From Candidatus Eiseniibacteriota bacterium (GTDB taxonomy: Bacteria > Joyebacterota > Joyebacteria > Joyebacterales > Joyebacteraceae): a DNA stretch of 7,341 nt. Shown here piece after piece: positions 1-5,877 of the stretch. A program made the position numbers and the translations under genes. Numbering within the stretch: the stretch's first letter is position 1; each line of letters opens with the position of its first letter. The notes under the pieces are model-generated. The model did not search any database and was not told the DNA's origin. It saw nothing but the letters and a program-made list of their open reading frames with translations. The stretch is from assembly GCA_030610515.1 (NCBI GenBank), contig JAUWRQ010000044.1, positions 1 to 7,341 on the forward strand, in the 5' to 3' direction.

Positions 1-18
1 AACTATCGCCGCTCTCAC
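1..18 (-). CDS. Start of a minus-strand gene leaving the window (partial)
   Basis: On the minus strand a GGAGG ribosome site (24-28) lies five bases before a GTG at 16-18. The six codons left in the window read M-R-A-A-I-V, which would suit the opening of a signal peptide and resembles the first residues of the barrel protein at 7128. The same GGAGGAGAAC element precedes the gene starting at 3839. The product cannot be identified from six codons. The gene would be divergent from the regulator at 360. The call rests only on the ribosome site and start; an unrelated chance match is possible. Confidence 0.4.
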
Positions 19-77
19 GTTCTCCTCCGTAGCGAGTGGGACCCGCACGCGTCTGCCCGCGCGACCGCAGCGACGCT

Positions 78-117
78 CCAACAAGAAACGCGGCCACCCT
101 GAGTCTGGGTGGCCGCG
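78..117 (-). terminator. Hairpin with T-rich tail, terminator-like or attenuator-like
   Basis: Bases 89-99 and 107-117 form a perfect 11-bp stem with a 7-base loop. Read on the minus strand, the stem is followed by TTTCTTGTT (80-88), the usual arrangement of an intrinsic terminator, although the T run is interrupted. On the plus strand no T run follows. It lies between a leftward promoter candidate (139-167) and the leftward start at 18. It could therefore be a leader attenuator, the end of a very short RNA, or a barrier to antisense read-through. Confidence 0.5.
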
Positions 118-138
118 GGCCTGGCATGACTCGGGCGG

Positions 139-167
139 ATTCTCCCAGAAGAAGCTGCTCCCGTCAA
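139..167 (-). promoter_or_regulatory. Sigma-70-type promoter candidate, leftward
   Basis: On the minus strand TTGACG (162-167, five of six consensus bases) is followed after exactly 17 bases by GAGAAT (139-144, four of six). Transcription would begin near 132 and run through the hairpin at 89-117 toward the start codon at 18. A second element, TTGACA at 210-215, matches the -35 consensus fully but has no fitting -10. Confidence 0.4.
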
Positions 168-272
168 CCCCGTGCGGGCCACAGGGTGTCCCCTATCGCA
201 AGGCCCTTGTGTCAACCGCGAACCGCGCACGCCAAGGGGCCCCGTTGTAGGGGCCTTCCGGGACCACCATCA

Positions 273-286
273 GGCACGCTCCTTGC
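273..286 (+). promoter_or_regulatory. Sigma-54-type (-24/-12) promoter candidate for the regulator gene
   Basis: AGGCACG-N4-TTGCA (272-287) matches the known sigma-54 consensus TGGCACG-N4-TTGCA/T at all specific positions except the first T. The invariant GG (273-274) and GC (285-286) are exactly ten bases apart. Transcription would start near 298, giving a leader of about 60 bases. Sigma-54 promoters need an enhancer-binding activator, and the palindrome at 199-209 is a possible site. No overlapping sigma-70 promoter of good quality was seen for this gene: TTGACT at 291-296 has no -10 at normal spacing. Confidence 0.5.
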
Positions 287-313
287 ATCCTTGACTGCTG
301 AAAGAAACATGCT

Positions 314-331
314 CGGCGCGCGGGCGCGCCG
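314..331 (+). other. GC hairpin in the leader of the regulator mRNA
   Basis: Bases 314-320 and 325-331 form a perfect 7-bp all-GC stem with a 4-base loop. It lies between the predicted transcription start and the ribosome site at 346-357. A second, weaker pairing (340-344 with 348-352) would cover part of that ribosome site. The pair could reduce translation or protect the 5' end. In a GC-rich genome such stems also arise by chance. Confidence 0.35.
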
Positions 332-359
332 GCAGGTAGCTCCCCGGGGGAGGAAGGAA

Positions 360-1058
360 ATGTTGGTTCCCAAGCACGTTCTGGTCGCGGAACGCGACGA
401 GCAGACGCGGGCCCTCGTGGCAGGCGCCTTCAGGGCGTCCGGATACGCCACGACGGAGGCCGCGACGGGACGTGACGCGCTCAGGTCGATCCAGGCCGAG
501 CGACCGGACGTCGTGATCGTCGGACTCACGCTTCCCGACATTGGCGGCCGCGACCTCGCGCGCATCCTCGCGTCGAACGGCGACCACGAGCCCATCAGAA
601 CCATCGTGGCCGCGGAGGCGGGCACGCCGATCGAAGAAACCGCGCAGCAGGGCGTGGCTCCCGAGATGTCGATCGCTCGCTGGAATCACGTCGACGTACT
701 CGTGACGCTCGTCAACGAGATGTTCGACGTGTCCGAGGGGCGGGACCCGGAGCGGTTCAGAACCACGATCACCTGCGGCGACGTGACGATCGACCCGAGC
801 TCGACGACCGTGGAGGTCAACGGGGTCCCGGTCGACCTCACGAAGAAGGAGTTCCAATTCCTGCACGTCCTGGCCGTGAACCAGGAGCGCACGTGCACGC
901 GCGAGGAACTCAGGAGGCTGGTCTGGGGCGGAAGCACGGACGTCATCGGTCGGACGGTCGATGTGCTGGTGAGCAGGCTGCGTTCGAAGCTGACGGCCGC
1001 CACCGGACGTGAGGTCGTCTCGACCGTTCGCGGGATCGGCTACAGGTTCATCGGGTAG
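360..1058 (+). CDS. OmpR-family winged-helix regulator with degenerate receiver domain
   Basis: A 232-residue cytoplasmic DNA-binding protein with receiver plus winged-helix architecture. Residues about 5-121 have the receiver fold pattern, but the active site is gone. The phospho-accepting Asp is Gly55 (VIVGLTLPD instead of a D before LxLP), the acidic pair near residue 11 is Glu-Arg, the usual Thr/Ser near residue 84 is Ala, and the conserved Lys is not found. Residues about 135-232 are a typical OmpR DNA-binding domain: LTKKEFQFL (160-168), a recognition helix around VDVLVSRLRSKL (200-211) and the wing hairpin VRGIGYRF (223-230). The ATG at 360 is chosen because GGAGG lies six bases upstream; the frame is open further upstream but without family sequence. 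No histidine kinase lies beside it. It probably acts without phosphorylation, by dimerisation or ligand binding. Stop codon TAG. Confidence 0.9.
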   Translation: MLVPKHVLVAERDEQTRALVAGAFRASGYATTEAATGRDALRSIQAERPDVVIVGLTLPDIGGRDLARILASNGDHEPIRTIVAAEAGTPIEETAQQGVAPEMSIARWNHVDVLVTLVNEMFDVSEGRDPERFRTTITCGDVTIDPSSTTVEVNGVPVDLTKKEFQFLHVLAVNQERTCTREELRRLVWGGSTDVIGRTVDVLVSRLRSKLTAATGREVVSTVRGIGYRFIG

Positions 1059-1114
1059 GACGGACACCGACTCGCAGGCGGCGACCCAGGACCAGCGACG
1101 CCGCTAGTGTAGAG

Positions 1115-1154
1115 AGGGCGGGACCGCCGCGTGGCGTGTCCCGCCCTTCGTGTT
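1115..1154 (+). terminator. Intrinsic terminator after the regulator gene, possibly bidirectional
   Basis: Bases 1115-1124 pair with 1138-1147 (10 bp, GGGCGGGA/TCCCGCCC core). After a one-base bulge, 1125-1128 pair with 1133-1136 around a 4-base loop. TTCGTGTT follows on the plus strand. It lies 57 bases after the regulator stop and between convergent genes. On the minus strand the tail is a weaker CTCTCTACACT, so it may also end the peptidase transcript; no other hairpin was seen between 1155 and 1240. Confidence 0.7.
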
Positions 1155-1240
1155 ACCTCTCCGTGTCGAACGTCAGACGGCCGCGATCACCACGCTGGGC
1201 TCCCGATCAACCCCGAGTGCCTCTGCTGCTCCGGTCCGAC

Positions 1241-2818
1241 CTACATCACGTCCTCGTACGTGCGCTTGACCTCGGCGATGAAAAGGCTCGAGTCGAGCCC
1301 GTCGTACCCCAAGATCCGCGCGATCTCGTCCGGGCACAGCTCCGCGCCGTACGACCAGAGCTCCTTCAGGAACTCCCCCGCCTCGGCGGAGTCCCACCAG
1401 TTCTTCCCGAACCTCTCGACGAGCACCGCCCTGACCTGCGCGGCCAGGAACCATGCCTCCAGATAGTTGACGCCGTAGAACCCCTCGTCACTCGAGAGGT
1501 AGCCGAACTCGGGACGCTCGAGCGGGACGAGCCTCGACTCCTCCATCAGCGAGCCGTATGCCTCCACGAGTTCCTCGCTCGAGAACCCACCGCGATGGAG
1601 CAGCCGCTCATAGCGGAAGAGGCCGGCGTAGTACCTGGCGCTCCCGAGGTCGCTCAGGAGCTGCTTCCGGAGGAATCGCTTTCTCGCTGACGGATCGGTG
1701 ATGAGCTCGTTCTCCTCGAGAAACATGGGGTTGGAGAACAAGCTCTCCGGGACGTAGGCGTTGGTCTCAGTCGTCCCGTAGTCGCCGAGCCGTCTGAACT
1801 CGTACTCGGTGACCTCCACGTGCGCGTCGTGCAGCGCGTGACCCATCTCGTGGAAGAGGCTCTGGTAGTCGCTCACCCCGCCGGCCGGCTTGACCAGTAT
1901 GCGCACGTCCTCGCCAGGGACGATGCCGTAGCTCGCGGGCCTGGGTTCCTTCTCGGGACGGTCCTCGGAGTCGATGTGAATCATGGAAAGCTCGTCCAGG
2001 TCGATGCCCATGCCGAGCAGCGTCCTCTTGAGGAGCGGCAGCGCCCCGTCGGATGGGAAGTACTCGTCGAACTCCGCTCCCCGGAAGATCCGCCCGCGGT
2101 CGTAGTCCGCGATCTCGGTCACCGGGACGCCGAAGACGTCCTCCGCAGCGTCATTCGTCAGGGTCCAGTAGATGTCGCGGGTCTCCTCGAGGAAGGCGAT
2201 GACGCTGTCCTCGAGATCGTCGTGGTCGATGCACCGCCGCTCGGACTCGAAATCGTCGAGATCGGCGAACCCGTACTCCATGAGCCTCTCGCGCGTAAGG
2301 GAAACGAGATCGGCACGGAGGGGATTGGTCCTCTCCACGTCGAACTCGCCCATGGCAAGGTAGAGGCTCTCACGAAGGTCGCTGTCCGTCTCATTGTACA
2401 GACGGATACCGGCGTCCCTGTAGGCCAGCTCCTCCCCCGCCACCGTCACGACTCCCGAGGACTCGATGTCCAGGATCCCGTCCTCGATCGCTGCGAGGTC
2501 CTGCCACACGACCGTGCCGACGATGTCGTAGTAGAGATAGCTGAGCTGCTTGCGGGTCCTGGGATCGGGCGCGTCGTCGCGCCTCTCCGCCACGTAGCGG
2601 GCGAGTAAAGGGTCAGCCAGGTCGTCGTAGTCGGCCATGATCTCGGCCATCCTCGACTCCTCGCCGTACGCGTCCGAGTCGTAGTAGGCCTCGAGGATCC
2701 GCGTTGTCATCTCGTCGGCGCGGGCCCTGACGAACTCCAGGTCGTAGCGCTCGCCGCATCCCACCGCCAGAATGCACACGGCCAGGACAAGAGCTGGGAC
2801 AAGGATGCCCCTTCTCAT
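1241..2818 (-). CDS. Lipoprotein zinc metallopeptidase, M3-like (oligoendopeptidase type)
   Basis: A 525-residue protein. The N-terminus is a lipoprotein signal: basic MRR, hydrophobic stretch, then AVGC with Cys21 as the likely lipidated residue. The rest would be tethered to a membrane on the periplasmic or outer face. The gluzincin motif HEMGH is at 323-327 (zinc ligands His323 and His327, catalytic Glu324). Glu351 in GTTETNAY fits the third ligand at the spacing known for family M3. The region FGYLSSDEGFYGVNYLEAW (438-456) corresponds to the Tyr-rich substrate segment near the M3 C-terminus. It probably cleaves peptides. M3 enzymes are usually cytoplasmic and often longer, so the lipid anchor and size are less common. 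AAGGAG lies ten bases before the ATG. It is last in the operon, 48 bases after the Cys-rich gene. Stop codon TAG. A related gluzincin family is an alternative. Confidence 0.85.
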   Translation of the reverse strand: MRRGILVPALVLAVCILAVGCGERYDLEFVRARADEMTTRILEAYYDSDAYGEESRMAEIMADYDDLADPLLARYVAERRDDAPDPRTRKQLSYLYYDIVGTVVWQDLAAIEDGILDIESSGVVTVAGEELAYRDAGIRLYNETDSDLRESLYLAMGEFDVERTNPLRADLVSLTRERLMEYGFADLDDFESERRCIDHDDLEDSVIAFLEETRDIYWTLTNDAAEDVFGVPVTEIADYDRGRIFRGAEFDEYFPSDGALPLLKRTLLGMGIDLDELSMIHIDSEDRPEKEPRPASYGIVPGEDVRILVKPAGGVSDYQSLFHEMGHALHDAHVEVTEYEFRRLGDYGTTETNAYVPESLFSNPMFLEENELITDPSARKRFLRKQLLSDLGSARYYAGLFRYERLLHRGGFSSEELVEAYGSLMEESRLVPLERPEFGYLSSDEGFYGVNYLEAWFLAAQVRAVLVERFGKNWWDSAEAGEFLKELWSYGAELCPDEIARILGYDGLDSSLFIAEVKRTYEDVM

Positions 2819-2866
2819 CTTAACGAAGCTCCTTCTGAGTCATGTGGAACAGCCAGGCCTCACCTG

Positions 2867-3334
2867 CTACCTGTACTGCGACTTGATGACGCCCCAGGAA
2901 GTCTCAGTCTGGTCGTGGACGGACCCGGCGGCGCAGGGCAGATACGTCGTGATGAGGACGGGGTCGCTCGTCCCGTCGACCGTCACTTGCCACGGACCCA
3001 GCACCTCACTCCCACCGCCCTCGTGCCGTTTGGTGAGGGTAACCGTGTACTCGCCGGGGTCGAGACCGCCGATCACGATCGAGACATTGAAGCAGCACAC
3101 GCAGTTGCATCCGCCCGGTGGGTCCAGGTGCTCCCACTCGACGATCTCGATCGAGAAGCCCTCCTGATAGACCTCGAAGCCGAGCCAAGCGCAGCAGTTG
3201 TAGGGAGTCTGATTGTGTACTACCTCGATGGTGCCTTCCCGGACGTCGAACAGGACCTCTTCCTCGCACATCTGCGCGGGGAGCGCGGTGGCGAGGAGGA
3301 GAGTGAGAACCGCCGCGCCGACAGACGTCTTCAT
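2867..3334 (-). CDS. Secreted 8-cysteine protein, downstream paralog; family not recognised
   Basis: A 155-residue protein with a Sec signal peptide (hydrophobic 5-18, probable cut after Ala20 in LPAQ). It is an apparent paralog of the gene at 3360-3839: by hand alignment about 35 of 75 positions match between residue 23 and 98. Cysteines are at 23, 47, 48, 76, 78, 80, 81 and 134; all eight have counterparts in the paralog. Landmarks in order are CEEEV (23-27), GTI (34-36), NCCAWL (46-51), EWE (66-68), CxCxCCF (76-82), GLDPGEYTV (90-98) and C-terminal SWGVIKSQYR (146-155). The GLxPGEYTV segment resembles the last strand of Ig-like or carboxypeptidase-regulatory beta-sandwiches, so a disulfide-stabilised beta fold outside the cytoplasm is plausible. 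A metal-binding role for CxCxCC is possible. GGAGG lies eight bases before the ATG. Function unknown. Stop TAG. Confidence 0.85.
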   Translation of the reverse strand: MKTSVGAAVLTLLLATALPAQMCEEEVLFDVREGTIEVVHNQTPYNCCAWLGFEVYQEGFSIEIVEWEHLDPPGGCNCVCCFNVSIVIGGLDPGEYTVTLTKRHEGGGSEVLGPWQVTVDGTSDPVLITTYLPCAAGSVHDQTETSWGVIKSQYR

Positions 3335-3359
3335 CCTGCCTACCTCCCTCCGGCGTGCG

Positions 3360-3839
3360 TCAATGATAGAGCGCTTTGATGGTACCCCAAGTCGTCTCCT
3401 CAGATCCGTCGATCACGGCCGACTCGACGCATGGTACGAAACCCGTGGTGAGCGAAGGCTCGGCGTACCCCTCCACGAGAACCGTCTCCTCAGCGGCCTG
3501 GATGAACGTCCAAGTCTCGTCGAAGTTGTCGAGAGCTCTCCACACTCTCACGGTGTATTCGCCGGGCTCGAGCCCGCTCACGGTCGCGGTTGCGTCGAAG
3601 CAGCAGAGGCAGTAACAGGGCCCATGTTCGAACATCTCCCACTCGGTAAACTCGATGAGCCACTGCGACTCGGTCACTTCGATATCAAGCCACGCGCAGC
3701 AATTGAAGAGCGCCCCGGTGTGGTACATATCGATCGTGCCGGCCGAGGTTCCGAAGACGACCTCTTCGTCGCAGTACTGGGCGACGGCCGACGAAGAAAC
3801 CGCGAGGAGGATGGCAAGTAGAATGATGCTCCGTCTCAT
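3360..3839 (-). CDS. Secreted 8-cysteine protein, upstream paralog; family not recognised
   Basis: A 159-residue protein with a Sec signal peptide (hydrophobic 5-19, likely cut after Ala20 in AVAQ). Cysteines are at 23, 47, 48, 75, 77, 79, 80 and 137. The pattern CDEEV, GTI, FNCCAWL, EWE, CxCxCCF, GLEPGEYTV and a final TWGTIKALYH is shared with the gene 25 bases downstream, so the two probably arose by duplication. The region between residues 98 and 136 differs strongly between the two, which may be the variable functional face. There is no lipobox before Cys23, so it should be released or held by other means. GGAGG lies six bases before the ATG, and the gene starts 28 bases after the nucleotidyltransferase stop. 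Stop TGA. No enzymatic motif is seen; a structural, surface or metal-binding role is possible but unproven. Confidence 0.85.
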   Translation of the reverse strand: MRRSIILLAILLAVSSSAVAQYCDEEVVFGTSAGTIDMYHTGALFNCCAWLDIEVTESQWLIEFTEWEMFEHGPCYCLCCFDATATVSGLEPGEYTVRVWRALDNFDETWTFIQAAEETVLVEGYAEPSLTTGFVPCVESAVIDGSEETTWGTIKALYH

Positions 3840-3867
3840 CGTTCTCCTCCCTTCACTTGTGCTGCTT

Positions 3868-4593
3868 TCAGGCGGCGCGATCGGCTATCTCCGAACCTGC
3901 CGCCTCAAGATCCTCCGGTGTGCCGACGTCTCTCCAGCCAGCGTCCAGACTGTGTGCCCGCACTACGCGTCCGTCAGCGATCATCATCCTGAACGCGTCG
4001 GGGATCTCATACTCGCCTCGAGCGGAAAGCTCGAGCCGCGCGGTGTAATCGAAAAGCACGGGAGTCGATATGAAGATGCCGGCGTTGACCCAGTTGCTCG
4101 GTGCTTCGCCCGCGGCCGGCTTCTCGATGATGCTGGTTATGCGGTCGCCCTCGGTGCCGACCGCTCCGAAGCGGCTCGGATCCGGGACCTCGCGGACGGC
4201 AAGCAGAAGATCGGTGGGCTCGCTCTCGAAGCTCTCGACCATCGAAGCGTACTCGGATGCGTCGGTCAGGATGTCTCCGAAGGAGAAGAAGAAGGGCCCG
4301 TCCGACAGGAACTCGCGCGCGGGATCGGCCGCCTTCCCCGTTCCGTCCTGAACCTCCTGGACGAAGTACGAGAGCCCGAGACCGACGTCGGCCCCGTCGC
4401 CGAAGTACGAGCGTATGCTCTCCGCCTTGTACCCCACGACGACCGCGGCGTCCCTGACTCCTGCCGTTCTGAGCGCCCGGAGCACGTGCCAGAGGACGGG
4501 CTTCCCTCCGACCTCCACCATTGGTTTCGGGATGGAGTCGTTGATCTCCCGCATCCGCGTGCCCTTGCCCGCCGCCAGAACGACCGCCTTCAA
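3868..4593 (-). CDS. Sugar-1-phosphate nucleotidyltransferase (NDP-sugar pyrophosphorylase)
   Basis: A 241-residue single-domain cytoplasmic enzyme of the RmlA/GlmU-N type, which joins a nucleoside triphosphate and a sugar 1-phosphate. Residues 6-15 hold the nucleotide loop LAAGKGTRMR, and PKPMVEVGGKP (22-32) is the usual second motif. QE..DGTGKA (79-88) corresponds to the base-recognition region, Asp107 in FGDILTD is the first metal ligand, VNAGIF follows, and WRDVGTPEDL (220-229) carries the second Asp (222). There is no C-terminal acyltransferase domain. The start is TTG at 4591-4593: AAGGAGGT ends seven bases upstream and the protein then opens MKAVVLAAG, as in relatives. The in-frame GTG at 4600-4602 overlaps that ribosome site. 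The exact sugar and nucleotide cannot be told. It is probably first in the operon with the two secreted proteins and the peptidase, suggesting cell-surface glycan supply. Stop TGA. Confidence 0.88.
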   Translation of the reverse strand: MKAVVLAAGKGTRMREINDSIPKPMVEVGGKPVLWHVLRALRTAGVRDAAVVVGYKAESIRSYFGDGADVGLGLSYFVQEVQDGTGKAADPAREFLSDGPFFFSFGDILTDASEYASMVESFESEPTDLLLAVREVPDPSRFGAVGTEGDRITSIIEKPAAGEAPSNWVNAGIFISTPVLFDYTARLELSARGEYEIPDAFRMMIADGRVVRAHSLDAGWRDVGTPEDLEAAGSEIADRAA

Positions 4594-4608
4594 GTACCGC
4601 ACCTCCTT

Positions 4609-4619
4609 GACCTGAGGTC
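4609..4619. promoter_or_regulatory. Operator-like palindrome before the nucleotidyltransferase gene
   Basis: GACCT-G-AGGTC is a perfect 5-1-5 palindrome. It lies between the ribosome site and the promoter candidate at 4627-4655, at about the predicted transcription start, where a bound repressor could block initiation. No regulator for it can be named, and an 11-base dyad can occur by chance. Confidence 0.25.
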
Positions 4620-4626
4620 CTCTTGC

Positions 4627-4655
4627 AGACTACCACCATCGTGTGGTCGTGGCAA
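4627..4655 (-). promoter_or_regulatory. Sigma-70-type promoter candidate for the four-gene operon
   Basis: On the minus strand TTGCCA (4650-4655, five of six) and TAGTCT (4627-4632, three of six, including the important first, second and last bases) are 17 bases apart. They sit in the 144-base gap between the mnmA stop and the nucleotidyltransferase start. The predicted RNA would begin near 4620. The -10 is weak, so co-transcription with mnmA remains possible. Confidence 0.3.
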
Positions 4656-4737
4656 GGCCGCCCCGGGAGCACCGCGGGCGATCCAAGTACGACCGACCGC
4701 CTGCCCGCAGGACCTGTCCCCCATGGCGAACGGGCGC

Positions 4738-5823
4738 TCAGTCTCCTCGCACGCGCGGACCGGCCGCCCATATCGTCGCGCCGCCCAGAACGACGTCGCC
4801 ATCGTAGAAGACGACGGCCTGCCCCGGTGCCAGTGCACGTTGGGGGGCATCGAACCGCACCAGGATCCTGTCGCCGTCCACCTCGACGGCGCAGGGCGCC
4901 CCCGCCGCCGTGGAACGCACCTTGGCCTCCGCCCGGAACTCGGCTCCGGGTGCCGCTCCCAGGATCCAGTGGGCGTCACGCGCTTCCAGATTGCCTGAGA
5001 GGAGGTCTTCGTCATCACCTACGACGACGGTGTTCGTCCCTGGATTCACGGCGAGCACGTACGTGGGACGTGGCCGCGAGAGCCCGAGACCGCTTCGCTG
5101 CCCTATCGTGTAGAGCCCGAACCCGCGGTGCTCACCGAGAACGACGCCGTCCCTATCGACGATCGGTCCCGGCCGGACCGCGTCGGGGGCGCGCTCGCGG
5201 AGAAACGCCTCGAGGTCTCCCCCGGGAACGAAGCAGACGTCCTGGCTCTCCGTGCGGTCAGCGGCGGCGAGCGCCGATTCCCGCGCGAGCTTGCGGACCT
5301 CCTCCTTCGTCTTCCCCCCCACCGGGAAGAGAACGTGGTCGAGTTCCTCTCTCGTCATCTTGTAGAGGAAGTAGGTCTGGTCCTTGTCGGCGTCACGGGC
5401 TCGCACGAGTGACGGAGCGCCCAACGCGTCGCGGCGTATGCGCGCGTGGTGGCCCGTTGCCAGCGCGTCCGCCCCGAGCCCGCGGGCGCTCGAGAGAAGC
5501 TCGTTGAACTTGATGAACTCGTTGCAGCGCACGCACGGGTTGGGGGTGCGACCGCAAGCGTACTCGGAGACGAAGTGCGAGACGACCGCGTCCTCGAAGA
5601 ACCGGTGCATTGAGAGCATGTGGTGGGATATCCCGAGCTCCGTCGCGACGCGGGACGCCGTCCGTACCGACTCGGGACCGCAGCAGGCCCTGGGCCCTTC
5701 GTCGGTCTCGTCGCACGGCCAGAGCCGCCTCGTCCGCCCGAAGACGTCGTGCCCCTGCTCGAGCAGCATGAGAGCAGCGACGGAGCTGTCGACTCCGCCG
5801 CTCATGGCAACAGCGATTCTCAT
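4738..5823 (-). CDS. mnmA: tRNA-specific 2-thiouridylase MnmA
   Basis: A 361-residue cytoplasmic enzyme that thiolates U34 of the Lys, Glu and Gln tRNAs, using ATP to activate the uridine and a relayed persulfide as sulfur donor. The PP-loop SGGVDSS is at 8-14. The catalytic cysteine pair is Cys97 in TPNPCVRCN and Cys197 in SQDVCFV. ATGHHARI (122-129), KDQTYFL (147-153) and YTIGQRSGLGL complete the family signature. The length is normal. CCGPESV near 47-53 is the usual early Cys-Cys segment. The ATG at 5821-5823 gives the conserved opening MRIAVAMSGGVDSS, but no Shine-Dalgarno sequence is visible. Another ATG five bases upstream opens a two-codon frame whose TGA overlaps this start, so coupled initiation is possible. 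It lies 54 bases after the last in-frame codon of the barrel gene's extension and may share its transcript. Housekeeping gene; stop TGA. Confidence 0.97.
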   Translation of the reverse strand: MRIAVAMSGGVDSSVAALMLLEQGHDVFGRTRRLWPCDETDEGPRACCGPESVRTASRVATELGISHHMLSMHRFFEDAVVSHFVSEYACGRTPNPCVRCNEFIKFNELLSSARGLGADALATGHHARIRRDALGAPSLVRARDADKDQTYFLYKMTREELDHVLFPVGGKTKEEVRKLARESALAAADRTESQDVCFVPGGDLEAFLRERAPDAVRPGPIVDRDGVVLGEHRGFGLYTIGQRSGLGLSRPRPTYVLAVNPGTNTVVVGDDEDLLSGNLEARDAHWILGAAPGAEFRAEAKVRSTAAGAPCAVEVDGDRILVRFDAPQRALAPGQAVVFYDGDVVLGGATIWAAGPRVRGD

Positions 5824-5877
5824 GACATGAACCCAGGGGAAACCCGTCGAGGCTGCCCCGCCCGGAAGATCGCGCCG

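Larger units (their letters stand above)
19..359. other. Divergent intergenic region, 341 bases, no gene seen
   Basis: This gap separates a probable leftward gene (start at 18) from the rightward regulator (start at 360). I see no convincing coding sequence. It holds a leftward sigma-70-type promoter (139-167), a T-tailed hairpin on the leftward strand (78-117), a sigma-54-type promoter facing right (273-286) and a GC hairpin in the regulator's leader (314-331). Smaller elements are an 11-base palindrome at 199-209, a tandem 7-base repeat AACCGCG at 214-227, and a 6-bp hairpin GGCCCC/GGGGCC at 238-255. The palindrome lies roughly 90 bases before the predicted sigma-54 start, where activator sites are often found. 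That functional reading is inference. Confidence 0.6.

Noticed and set aside
1..102. Plus-strand gene end (frame open from base 1 to TGA at 100-102)
   Set aside because: The translation has no recognisable pattern, the frame ends inside a hairpin, and the minus strand offers a better explanation with a ribosome site and start at 16-28.
238..255. GGCCCC/GGGGCC hairpin as an intrinsic terminator
   Set aside because: The stem is only 6 bp and is followed by TTCCGGG without a T run; no gene ends just before it.
36..359. N-terminal extension of the regulator from an ATG at 36 or 309
   Set aside because: The extra residues are not receiver-like and would cover the sigma-54 motif and ribosome site. 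The ATG at 360 has a well-placed GGAGG and gives a normal family length.
2867..3839. Cys23 of the two secreted proteins as a lipidated cysteine
   Set aside because: The residues before it (AQMC and AQYC) have Met or Tyr at -1 instead of a small residue, so no lipobox is present.
3655..4998. Long open plus-strand frame (447 codons) opposite the nucleotidyltransferase and mnmA
   Set aside because: It is antisense to two well-recognised genes, has no ribosome site or family motif, and such frames are common opposite GC-rich genes. The same holds for the plus-strand frame at 5620-6756 and the one at 1820-2608.
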